This document shows positions 54,631 to 61,956 of a stretch of DNA of 64,000 nt, in pieces; positions within the stretch are counted from its first letter, which is position 1; each line of letters opens with the position of its first letter. A program made the position numbers and the translations under genes. Origin of the DNA: Roseivirga sp. (GTDB lineage Bacteria; Bacteroidota; Bacteroidia; Cytophagales; Cyclobacteriaceae); the NCBI GenBank assembly GCA_018402485.1, contig JAGYIY010000001.1, positions 714,001 through 778,000 of the forward strand, read 5' to 3'. Below the pieces are notes generated by a model that saw only the letters and a list, made by a program, of their open reading frames with translations, did no database searches and was not told where the DNA came from.

Positions 54631-55857
54631 TTAGTGTAATTCATTCCTTGCTTCTACCTGCGCGGCCAGTGCTGCCGGACGAAATGATGTGAGTACGGCA
54701 ATGAGAAAAACACTGAGGGTTACACCCACCACATCTAGGGCAATGACCTTTACAGGGTAGGCTTGCACCACAGCATTGGGCATGCCCATGCCCACCAAAC
54801 CAAAACGATCCTGTAAATGGCAAAACACCAAACCTAGCACTAAGCCCAGCCCAGCACCAAAGCCAGCGATTAAAAAGCCTTGTTTTAAAAATATGTGCCT
54901 GATGGTTCGTGCTGTTGCTCCCAAAGCGAGTAGGATTGCAATGTCCTTTTTCTTTTCAATGGCCAACATCGACAAGGAGAAAAAGATATTAAAAGAGGCA
55001 ATGAGTGTGATAAATGTTAAGGCAATGTACACAAATAGCTTTTCGATTTTTACAGCGCGTAAAAGCTCACCATGTTGTTCATCACTATCTAAGAACACAA
55101 ATTCATTTCCTAGGCGTTCTTGTAATTGGTGCTTAACATTGTTGAGATTTTGATTGTTGGCCACGTAAATTTCCAAGCTTGTCATTCTGTTTGTATAATC
55201 CAATACCTTTGCTGCTGCTTCGTAAGAGGTCATCAGGAGGCTTTCATCAATTTTAACATCTACACTGATGATGGCAGAAGGAGATACGTTCACTCTTCGG
55301 ATGGCATTTGGGTTCGGCAAAGCCCCTGGGCGAATATTTTTGGGGTAAATCAGTTCAATTTCATCTAATCCATCATTTAAGCGTACCCCTAGGGCATAAG
55401 CGACTCCCGCACCTAGAATGGCATAATTTTTATCATTTTCTTGCAGCTGAAGCTCTCCTCGCATCAGAAAAGTATCCAGCTTTTGGGTGTTAAGAAAGCT
55501 TTTTTCAACACCCTTCAATCGCACCACTACCTGTTCTTGGTTATAGCGAGCCAGGGCATTGTCTTCTATTACTTTAGAAACACCAGTTATGCCCTCAATC
55601 TTTCGAATTTCATCTAGCGCTTCCATTGAGAGCGAAAATGATTTTCCGGTTGTGGGGGTCACCTTCAATTCCGGGTCGTAGGTATTGTAAACGGAGCGCA
55701 GTACATCTTCTAAACCATTGAATACAGAGAGTACAATGATCAAAGCCATAGTCCCTACGGCAACACCTAGCATGGCCACCCAAGAAAGGACTTGAATGAA
55801 GTTTTTCTTTTTTTGGGAGGTAATGTAACGTCTCGCTATGAAACCTGAAACATTCAC
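54631..55857 (-). CDS. LolC/LolE-like ABC transporter permease (FtsX family)
   Basis: This 408-residue protein has four transmembrane helices in the LolCE/MacB arrangement: one N-terminal (VLSWVAMLGVAVGTMALIIVLSVF), a periplasmic domain of about 210 residues, then three helices (LTFITLIASFNIFFSLSM, LKQGFLIAGFGAGLGLVLGLVF and VVGVTLSVFLIAVLT). The MacB-PCD region contains VSKVIEDNALARY. Probable role is release of lipoproteins for transport to the outer membrane, or another FtsX-type export. The start is GTG 55857, overlapping the rbfA TGA, so the pair is translationally coupled. No ATPase gene is adjacent. Confidence 0.9.
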   Translation of the reverse strand: MNVSGFIARRYITSQKKKNFIQVLSWVAMLGVAVGTMALIIVLSVFNGLEDVLRSVYNTYDPELKVTPTTGKSFSLSMEALDEIRKIEGITGVSKVIEDNALARYNQEQVVVRLKGVEKSFLNTQKLDTFLMRGELQLQENDKNYAILGAGVAYALGVRLNDGLDEIELIYPKNIRPGALPNPNAIRRVNVSPSAIISVDVKIDESLLMTSYEAAAKVLDYTNRMTSLEIYVANNQNLNNVKHQLQERLGNEFVFLDSDEQHGELLRAVKIEKLFVYIALTFITLIASFNIFFSLSMLAIEKKKDIAILLALGATARTIRHIFLKQGFLIAGFGAGLGLVLGLVFCHLQDRFGLVGMGMPNAVVQAYPVKVIALDVVGVTLSVFLIAVLTSFRPAALAAQVEARNELH

Positions 55858-56219
55858 TCCTCTTCTGATTCAGGGATTTTTAGCCCCCCTAGTAACTGAT
55901 CCATTTGGGATGCTTTTTCGGCAGTATCGTCTGCAAAAAAAGCCAATTCAGGTACAATTCGTACTTGCTTACCTATTTTTCTACCCAAGGCCCCGCGTAC
56001 TTTCCTTTTTTCTTTTTGTATGTGGTCTAGTGTGTTCTCTGCTGCTTTGATAGGAAAAACACTTAAATAAACTCTGGCTAACCCAAGATCTGGACTCATG
56101 CTCACCTCAGTAATGGTAACTAGGGTTCCTGCAAATGGCGAAGAAAACTGATGTTGAAAGATGTGACTTAGCTCCTCTTTGATTAGTTTGGAAAATTTTT
56201 GTTGGCGGGTAGAACTCAT
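55854..56219 (-). CDS. rbfA: 30S ribosome-binding factor RbfA
   Basis: This 121-residue KH-type protein assists late 30S subunit maturation and 16S rRNA 5' processing. It has typical RbfA features: RQQKFSKLIKEELSHIFQ near the N-terminus, VTITEVSMSPDLGLARVYLSVFP and KRKVRGALGRKIGKQVRIVPEL, with the C-terminal acidic tail. It lies upstream of the LolC/E-like permease with GTGA overlap, a pairing seen elsewhere in Bacteroidota. Confidence 0.93.
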   Translation of the reverse strand: MSSTRQQKFSKLIKEELSHIFQHQFSSPFAGTLVTITEVSMSPDLGLARVYLSVFPIKAAENTLDHIQKEKRKVRGALGRKIGKQVRIVPELAFFADDTAEKASQMDQLLGGLKIPESEEE

Positions 56220-56294
56220 GTTGCAAATATCTGAATTTTAAATGTGTTTTCCTCCCTATGCTTTTTTTAGCTTATTTGCATAACAAGCAAAAAG

Positions 56295-57350
56295 ATGTTA
56301 CGAAATTATTTCAATCAAAACGATCCTTTTAAAGCGATGGGCCTTGTGCTTTTGCTGTTGTTCTCGCGTAGCTTGCTAGGATTTGTGGTGTGGGATGAAG
56401 TGTTTGGACAGGGTGTTTGGATCGAGCAAATGCAGAATGCTCCTCAAAATATAACGGAATGGTATCAGGGCCATTCTGGGCCTGTATATCAATTGCTTTG
56501 GCTAGCTTTTCCAAAACTTTTGTTGAACCCAGTCGTCAATGTTATTCTGTCTTCATTGCTCCTGCTTTTTTTAGCCCTTCGGTTGAATGCCTTTTTGATC
56601 AAATGGGCTGCTTTTGAGCACAGCTCTTATTTACCGGCAGCTCTTATGATTATTTTTAGCATATCCTTGCCAGAACTTTATGTAGTGAGTGCACCGCTTG
56701 TAGGAGCTATTTTTTTGCTTTTAGCACTGCAATTGGTTTTTAGTCATTTAAGACAAAATGTACCCGATGAGAATATTTTAAGCACTGGATTTCTGACGGG
56801 CCTGGCTGGAATGATTTTCTTGCCCTATTTATGGTTTCTGCTTGTTTTACTTATTGCTTATGCGCTCTTTTCTTCTACGGGCAGTCGTAGGTATCTGTTG
56901 ATGCTTTGGGGTATGTGCATGCCTTGGTTGGTGCTAGGCTTATTTTTTGGTTATAGAGGCGAGATGAGCATATTTTGGGAAGGAATTGCTGTGGGCATGT
57001 TGCGCTTTGAGCTTCATCCATCTGAACTATTGAAGATTACAGTGGCTCTCGGGTTTCCATTTTTAATGGCATTGTATGCCGCTTTCCAAAGCCTTTCAGG
57101 AATGGGAATGAATAATTTTCAAATGACTATTCGAGCGGTTTTTCTTTGGATTGGGCTTTTTGCTTTGGTACTGACTTTTTGGTTTTCCGGCAATGTATTG
57201 GGTAGTGTTTTTATGTTGACTCTCCCCATGAGCTATTTTGTAAATCAGGCATTGCAAAAGTCACGAAAAAAAAGATATGCAGATGGCCTGTTTTATCTTT
57301 TGCTGATGGCTAGTTTTTTAGCGCTCATTTTCGCCCATCGCCTTACTTGA
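56295..57350 (+). CDS. polytopic membrane protein (DUF6427-like)
   Basis: This 351-residue protein has roughly nine hydrophobic segments spread over the whole length, for example VVNVILSSLLLLFLALRLN, YLWFLLVLLIAYALFSS and TVALGFPFLMALYAAF. It resembles the Bacteroidota DUF6427 group, whose members start with a short NYFNQNDPF-like segment; that assignment is tentative. No catalytic motif is visible. Function is unknown; polyprenyl/glycan or wall-related roles are only guesses. Its stop overlaps the stop of convergent rpiB by 8 bp. Confidence 0.75.
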   Translation: MLRNYFNQNDPFKAMGLVLLLLFSRSLLGFVVWDEVFGQGVWIEQMQNAPQNITEWYQGHSGPVYQLLWLAFPKLLLNPVVNVILSSLLLLFLALRLNAFLIKWAAFEHSSYLPAALMIIFSISLPELYVVSAPLVGAIFLLLALQLVFSHLRQNVPDENILSTGFLTGLAGMIFLPYLWFLLVLLIAYALFSSTGSRRYLLMLWGMCMPWLVLGLFFGYRGEMSIFWEGIAVGMLRFELHPSELLKITVALGFPFLMALYAAFQSLSGMGMNNFQMTIRAVFLWIGLFALVLTFWFSGNVLGSVFMLTLPMSYFVNQALQKSRKKRYADGLFYLLLMASFLALIFAHRLT

Positions 57351-57774
57351 TGATTTTATCTACCCTACGTTGATGTCTTCCACCCTCAAAAGGAGTATTT
57401 AAAAAGGTTTTTACAAATTTTTTCGCTTCTTCTAAGGAGATAAACCTGGCAGGAAGACAAAGTACATTGGCATTGTTGTGTGCTCGTGCTAAAGCAGACA
57501 GTTCGTTGTTCCAAACCAATGCTGCACGAATGTTGTTGTATTTGTTGGCGGTCATGCATACGCCATTTCCACTACCACATATGGCAATACCAAAGTCAAT
57601 CTCGCCTTTCGCTACAGCTTGAGCTAAGGGGTGTACATAATCGGGATAGTCTACAGAGTCTTCTGAGTTGGGACCGAAATCAACCACTTTGTACCCGCCT
57701 TCTAGGCAGAAGTTTTTGATGGCTTCTTTGTAACTGAAACCTGCATGATCACCACCAATACCTATATTTTTCAT
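57343..57774 (-). CDS. rpiB: ribose-5-phosphate isomerase B
   Basis: This 143-residue RpiB/LacAB family enzyme interconverts ribulose 5-phosphate and ribose 5-phosphate. The N-terminal motif IGIGGDHAGFSYKEAI, the SVDYPDYVHPLAQAV segment and the active-site cysteine in ICGSGNGVCMTANKY (where Bacteroidota and others have SGNG) are all present, and the C-terminus GGRHQRRVDKI matches the family. The ATG overlaps the stop of upstream tatC by 4 bp. The length is typical. Confidence 0.96.
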   Translation of the reverse strand: MKNIGIGGDHAGFSYKEAIKNFCLEGGYKVVDFGPNSEDSVDYPDYVHPLAQAVAKGEIDFGIAICGSGNGVCMTANKYNNIRAALVWNNELSALARAHNNANVLCLPARFISLEEAKKFVKTFLNTPFEGGRHQRRVDKIIK

Positions 57775-58607
57775 AAGTCGTAAAGTTCTTTTTCAAATGT
57801 ATGATTTACCCTTCTCGAGATGATGATACTCACCTCATAAAGCAACAAAATTGGCGCTGCAATAAGCAATTGACTAATGACATCTGGTGGGGTAATAATG
57901 GCTGAAATTAAGAGAATTACAACGACGGAATGTCTTCTGTAATCCTTCATCACCTTAGGAGTGAGTATTCCTGCTTTCGACAACATGTAGGAAACCATCG
58001 GTAGTTGAAACATAAGTCCGCATGCCAAAGCCAGGGTGCCTACAAGCCCCAGAATGGAATTGATGTCAATTTCATTGCTAATTCGACTACTCAAGGAGTA
58101 ATTGCCTAGAAAGTTAAGGCTTAGGGGGGTAATGATGTAGTAACCAAAAAGAACGCCGGCCAAGAACAAGAAAGAAACAGTAAACACGACGCCTGCTGAA
58201 GCTTTTTTTTCATTCTTCTTTAACCCAGGGCTTACAAAACGCCAGATTTCCCAAAAAACATAAGGGAAGGCCACAATAAGACCGATAATGAGGGAAGATT
58301 TGATATGCATTGTAAACTGTCCTGTAATCTGACGATTTTGAATTTTAATCGGCAGCTCGCCTAAGCAAAGGTTGCTAACGTTGATCAGTTCTCCTAGTTT
58401 ACACAATTGCACATTGGTCCAAAAGTCTGTTTGTGTGGGGCCAAAAATCAAAACGTCCCACACAAAGGATTTGGCAAGAAATGCGAGGATGGTAAAAATA
58501 ACAATGGCAAAGACCGAGCGAATTAAGTGCCACCTTAATTCTTCCAGATGATCTAGAAATCCCATTTCTAATTCATCACCATCATCTTGAACTTGATCGA
58601 GTGCCAA
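57771..58607 (-). CDS. tatC: Sec-independent protein translocase subunit TatC
   Basis: This 278-residue protein with six transmembrane helices is the twin-arginine signal receptor. Key features are EMGFLDHLEELRWHLIRSVFA, the conserved PFPYVFWEIWRFVSPGL-type block (here FPYVFWEIWRFVSPGLKKNE) and FQLPMVSYMLSKAG. The call uses TTG 58607, giving an acidic N-terminal extension seen in related proteins; an in-frame ATG at 58562 (MGFLDHLEE) is the alternative. It is followed by rpiB with 4-bp overlap and lies 3 bp from glyA. At least one probable client, the asparaginase at 868, is in this window. Confidence 0.95.
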   Translation of the reverse strand: MALDQVQDDGDELEMGFLDHLEELRWHLIRSVFAIVIFTILAFLAKSFVWDVLIFGPTQTDFWTNVQLCKLGELINVSNLCLGELPIKIQNRQITGQFTMHIKSSLIIGLIVAFPYVFWEIWRFVSPGLKKNEKKASAGVVFTVSFLFLAGVLFGYYIITPLSLNFLGNYSLSSRISNEIDINSILGLVGTLALACGLMFQLPMVSYMLSKAGILTPKVMKDYRRHSVVVILLISAIITPPDVISQLLIAAPILLLYEVSIIISRRVNHTFEKELYDL

Positions 58608-58610
58608 TTG

Positions 58611-59885
58611 CTAAAACTTAAATAACGGGTAAGTACTCATCCACTCTTTTACTTCTTTGTTCACCTGGGCAAGTACCCGATCATCTTCAGCTTGTGTTAA
58701 CGTACGGTCGATCAAATCAACAATTTTTAACATGTCTTTTTCCACAAGCCCTCGTGTAGTAACGGCGGCAGTACCTACCCGCATCCCTGAAGTTACAAAC
58801 GGTGACCTTTGGTCGAAAGGCACCATGTTTTTGTTAATGGTAATGTGGGCCTTCCCTAAGGCCTGTTCAGCCAATTTTCCGGTAATCCCTTTGGCAGTTA
58901 GGTCAATTAACATAAGGTGATTGTCGGTGCCACCCGAAATGATGTGGTAACCTTTCTCCACAAAAGCATTTGCCATAACGGTTGCATTTTTTTTCACTTG
59001 AATGATGTACTCCATGTATTCATCGGTGAGTGCTTCCCCAAAGGCTACAGCTTTAGCCGCTATCACATGTTCTAACGGCCCCCCTTGTGTTCCTGGGAAT
59101 ACACCACCGTCTAGGAGTTGTGACATCATTTTCACTTCACCTTTCAGGGTTTTATGACCAAAAGGGTTTTCAAAATCTTCACCCATCATAATAAGCCCCC
59201 CACGAGGTCCTCTTAAAGTCTTGTGAGTGGTAGTGGTTACAATGTGGCAATGTTCGATAGGGTCGTTGAGAAGGCCTCTGGCAATGAGCCCTGAGGGATG
59301 TGAAATGTCTGCCAGCAGGAGTGCCCCTATTTCGTCGGCTATTTCACGCAGGCGGGCATAATCCCAATCACGACTATAAGCCGATGCTCCGCAAATGATC
59401 ATTTGTGGTTTTTCTTTAAGGGCGGTCTGGGCCACTTTTTCCCAGTCAATTAGTCCTGTTTCTTTTTCTACTCCATAGAAAAAAGGTTGATATAGCTTTC
59501 CAGAAAAGTTAACCGGAGAACCATGGGTTAAATGACCCCCATGAGAAAGGTCGAACCCTAAAATTTTGTCTCCTGTGTTGAGACAGGCGAGCATTACGGC
59601 TGCATTCGCTTGCGCTCCAGAATGCGGTTGTACATTAGCCCATGCAGCACCAAACAATTTTTTTACCCTGTCAATGGCTAAAGTTTCTATTTCGTCAACT
59701 ATTTCACAGCCTCCATAGTACCTTTTACCGGGCAACCCTTCTGCATATTTGTTGGTCAGCACAGAGCCCGTTGCTTGCATTACCTGTTCAGAGGCAAAGT
59801 TTTCTGATGCAATCAATTCTAAGCCTTCTATTTGGCGTTTTTTTTCTTGAGCAATAAGATCGAATACTATTTTGTCTTGAGCCAT
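58611..59885 (-). CDS. glyA: serine hydroxymethyltransferase
   Basis: This 424-residue PLP enzyme interconverts serine and glycine with tetrahydrofolate. Motifs are [18 protein letters not shown] near the N-terminus, [14 protein letters not shown], and the PLP-lysine loop [18 protein letters not shown], plus [17 protein letters not shown]. All are diagnostic of GlyA. The gene order glyA-tatC-rpiB is packed, so co-transcription is probable; glyA is first. Confidence 0.98.
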   Translation of the reverse strand: MAQDKIVFDLIAQEKKRQIEGLELIASENFASEQVMQATGSVLTNKYAEGLPGKRYYGGCEIVDEIETLAIDRVKKLFGAAWANVQPHSGAQANAAVMLACLNTGDKILGFDLSHGGHLTHGSPVNFSGKLYQPFFYGVEKETGLIDWEKVAQTALKEKPQMIICGASAYSRDWDYARLREIADEIGALLLADISHPSGLIARGLLNDPIEHCHIVTTTTHKTLRGPRGGLIMMGEDFENPFGHKTLKGEVKMMSQLLDGGVFPGTQGGPLEHVIAAKAVAFGEALTDEYMEYIIQVKKNATVMANAFVEKGYHIISGGTDNHLMLIDLTAKGITGKLAEQALGKAHITINKNMVPFDQRSPFVTSGMRVGTAAVTTRGLVEKDMLKIVDLIDRTLTQAEDDRVLAQVNKEVKEWMSTYPLFKF

Positions 59886-60199
59886 TGACGTTTTTTTCTC
59901 AAAAATAACTTATGCACATGGAATTAACAATGCATCTGAAATAAGAAAGTCATTCCTCTTACTTAGGCTTCTGCCTTTTGCGTATTGCGTAAGAGCAGGG
60001 TGAGTGATTGAAGGGTGCTAAAGAACCATTTCAGTACGATGACCCCATTTTTTTCGCTACAAAATGAGCCCCCATAAAAAGAGAGTTAATCCTATGAAAT
60101 GCTGTTTTAAGGTGCAAGCTTTTTGGAGCCCTAATGGGTGGGTTTTTATTGCAACAAGGGTTGAGAGAACAGAAGAGGTGATTAGACCGTTACGGTAAG
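59886..60199. other. intergenic region
   Basis: 314 bp without a convincing gene. A 34-codon frame from ATG 60094 to 60198 shows no family features. One exact TTATGCACA sits at 59910-59918, alone. No hairpin terminator is obvious. Confidence 0.5.
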
Positions 60200-60643
60200 G
60201 TGAAGATACAAATAACAACCACGGTAGAGCAACCGGCATATCAAGTGATGGCCGGCTTTAATGAGGAGCTATTTTTAAAATTAAATCCACCATTCCCACC
60301 AGTGCGTTTGCTGCAGTTTGATGGATGTAAAAAGGGGGACAAGGTTAGCTTAGAATTAAATTTTATTTTTTTCAAGCAACGTTGGGTCAGTGAAATCACA
60401 GCAGACGAACAGGGCTCAGACTATTTTGTATTTGTAGATGAAGGGCGTCAGCTCCCTTTTATGTTTACCTCTTGGAGGCATGAACATAGGATTGAGCAGC
60501 GCCCAAACGGGTCGGTAATAATTGACCGAATTACATATGAAAGTGGAACCAAATTATTCAGTCTTCTTTTATATCCAATATTAATTCTACAATTTATGTA
60601 TCGAAAGCCCATCTATAAAAAAATGTTTAGACGGGGGCATTAA
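60200..60643 (+). CDS. SRPBCC-like ligand-binding domain protein
   Basis: This 147-residue protein begins with a short beta-strand (MKIQITTTVEQPAYQVMAGF) and continues with alternating beta segments (VSLELNFIFFKQRWVSEI, DYFVFVDEGRQLPFMFTSW, VIIDRITYES) and a C-terminal helix (YPILILQFMYRKPIYKKMF). This is the helix-grip START/SRPBCC pattern that binds lipids or other hydrophobic molecules. The ligand is unknown. The start is GTG 60200. It lies 15 bp before the retropepsin-PDZ gene on the same strand. Confidence 0.75.
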   Translation: MKIQITTTVEQPAYQVMAGFNEELFLKLNPPFPPVRLLQFDGCKKGDKVSLELNFIFFKQRWVSEITADEQGSDYFVFVDEGRQLPFMFTSWRHEHRIEQRPNGSVIIDRITYESGTKLFSLLLYPILILQFMYRKPIYKKMFRRGH

Positions 60644-60658
60644 ATGGAAAAGGTGTAA

Positions 60659-61897
60659 ATGAGATATATTGTCGGCTTCTACCTCTTGTTGATATCGATG
60701 GCTTTGCAAGCGCAAAGTCCTTTGGGCTTTCAATTACCGGATGGAACCAAGTACTATGAAATGCCATTTCTTCGAGAGAGTAACCTCATTATTATTCCTG
60801 TTAGAATCAATGGAAAGGGTCCTTTTAATTTCATATTAGATACAGGTTCTGAGTCAGGTATAATCTTTGACCAAGCCATCTTGGATAGTGTACAGGTGGA
60901 ATTATCGCAAACAGTGCCCATATTTGCGATGGATGGCATACAAACGGCTGAAGTTTTGATAGCGCGAAACATTCCTGTATCTATCGATTCTTTAGGAAGC
61001 TCTTTAAGGTCTATGTTAGTTTTAAAGGATAATGCGCTTGACATTCGAAGTATTTTGGGGGTAGATGCCCATGGCGTGTTGGGAACAGATTTTTTTACGC
61101 GTTTTGTGGTGGAGGTAGATTACCAGAATAAAATACTCAAATTACATGAGCACGATACTTTTATTCCCGGAAGGAAGTATAAAAAATATAATTTGGCATT
61201 AGTTGATGGCAGGCCATATATGTCCGTTAAATTGAAACAATTCAAAAATACCAAGCAGTGGGTGAATCTGTTAATTGATACCGGAGCTAGCAGTGCCCTA
61301 TTTTTAGACCATGAGAATTATGATTTTTTAGAACTCCCCGATGAAACCATTGATTATACACTTGGAAGCAGTCTTATTGGCTTACTAAAAGGTAAAGTGG
61401 GCAGAGTAGACAAGCTTACATTCAAAGGCAGGTTTAAGCTGAAAAATATTTTAACCTCCTTTCCCGAAGACTGGAAGATTACGGCTCAGCAAAGAGATAA
61501 AAGTGTTACTATCAATCGTCATGGAACAATTGGGGCCGACATTTTAGCCAAGTTTGATGTTATTTTCGATTATTTGAATGCTTCAATTTACTTACGGAAA
61601 ACGAAGGAGTTTAGAAAGCCCTTTAGGTTCAACCGTGCTGGATTCACATTCATTGCAGTTGGCGAGGAGTTAGATAGATATGTGATTTCAGAAATTATTG
61701 AAGGTTCTCCTGCCCAAGAAAATGAAATAAAAGTAGGGGATGAAATCATGGCGGTGAATGGAAAGCTTGTGGTTGCTTACTCTTTTTCCGAGCTCCAATC
61801 CATTTTGCGTGGTGAGGAGGGGCGAGACCTGGATGTAATCATACAACGCGACGGGAAACTGTATAGGAAAACCTTCCAACTTAAAAAACTGATATAA
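60659..61897 (+). CDS. aspartyl protease-like protein with two retropepsin units and a PDZ domain
   Basis: This 412-residue protein has a signal peptide (LLLISMALQAQSP). Two retropepsin-type motifs follow: FNFILDTGSESGIIFDQ near residue 60 and VNLLIDTGASSALFLDH near residue 205, each with the Asp-Thr-Gly expected of a catalytic aspartate. A C-terminal PDZ domain (roughly residues 325-412) is seen in SEIIEGSPAQENEIKVGDEIMAVNG. It is predicted to be periplasmic or envelope-bound, cutting proteins in an aspartic-protease manner, though activity and target are unproven. Confidence 0.9.
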   Translation: MRYIVGFYLLLISMALQAQSPLGFQLPDGTKYYEMPFLRESNLIIIPVRINGKGPFNFILDTGSESGIIFDQAILDSVQVELSQTVPIFAMDGIQTAEVLIARNIPVSIDSLGSSLRSMLVLKDNALDIRSILGVDAHGVLGTDFFTRFVVEVDYQNKILKLHEHDTFIPGRKYKKYNLALVDGRPYMSVKLKQFKNTKQWVNLLIDTGASSALFLDHENYDFLELPDETIDYTLGSSLIGLLKGKVGRVDKLTFKGRFKLKNILTSFPEDWKITAQQRDKSVTINRHGTIGADILAKFDVIFDYLNASIYLRKTKEFRKPFRFNRAGFTFIAVGEELDRYVISEIIEGSPAQENEIKVGDEIMAVNGKLVVAYSFSELQSILRGEEGRDLDVIIQRDGKLYRKTFQLKKLI

Positions 61898-61940
61898 AAC
61901 AAGCCCGTTGCAGCCTCAACCACAACGGGCTTGTTCTTAA
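61898..61940. terminator. bidirectional terminator between convergent genes
   Basis: A perfect 13-bp inverted repeat has arms 61898-61910 (AACAAGCCCGTTG) and 61923-61935 around a 12-nt loop. It begins right after the retropepsin stop and before the convergent TonB receptor stop; the minus-strand side is followed by TTTT, so it probably serves both genes. Confidence 0.85.
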
Positions 61941-61956
61941 AAGGGAGTGATAATCT

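Noticed and set aside
59910..59918. TTATGCACA in the glyA upstream region
   Set aside because: An isolated box, unlike the cluster at 25079-25405.
60094..60198. 34-codon frame directly before the SRPBCC-like gene
   Set aside because: It is too short and lacks family features or conservation evidence.
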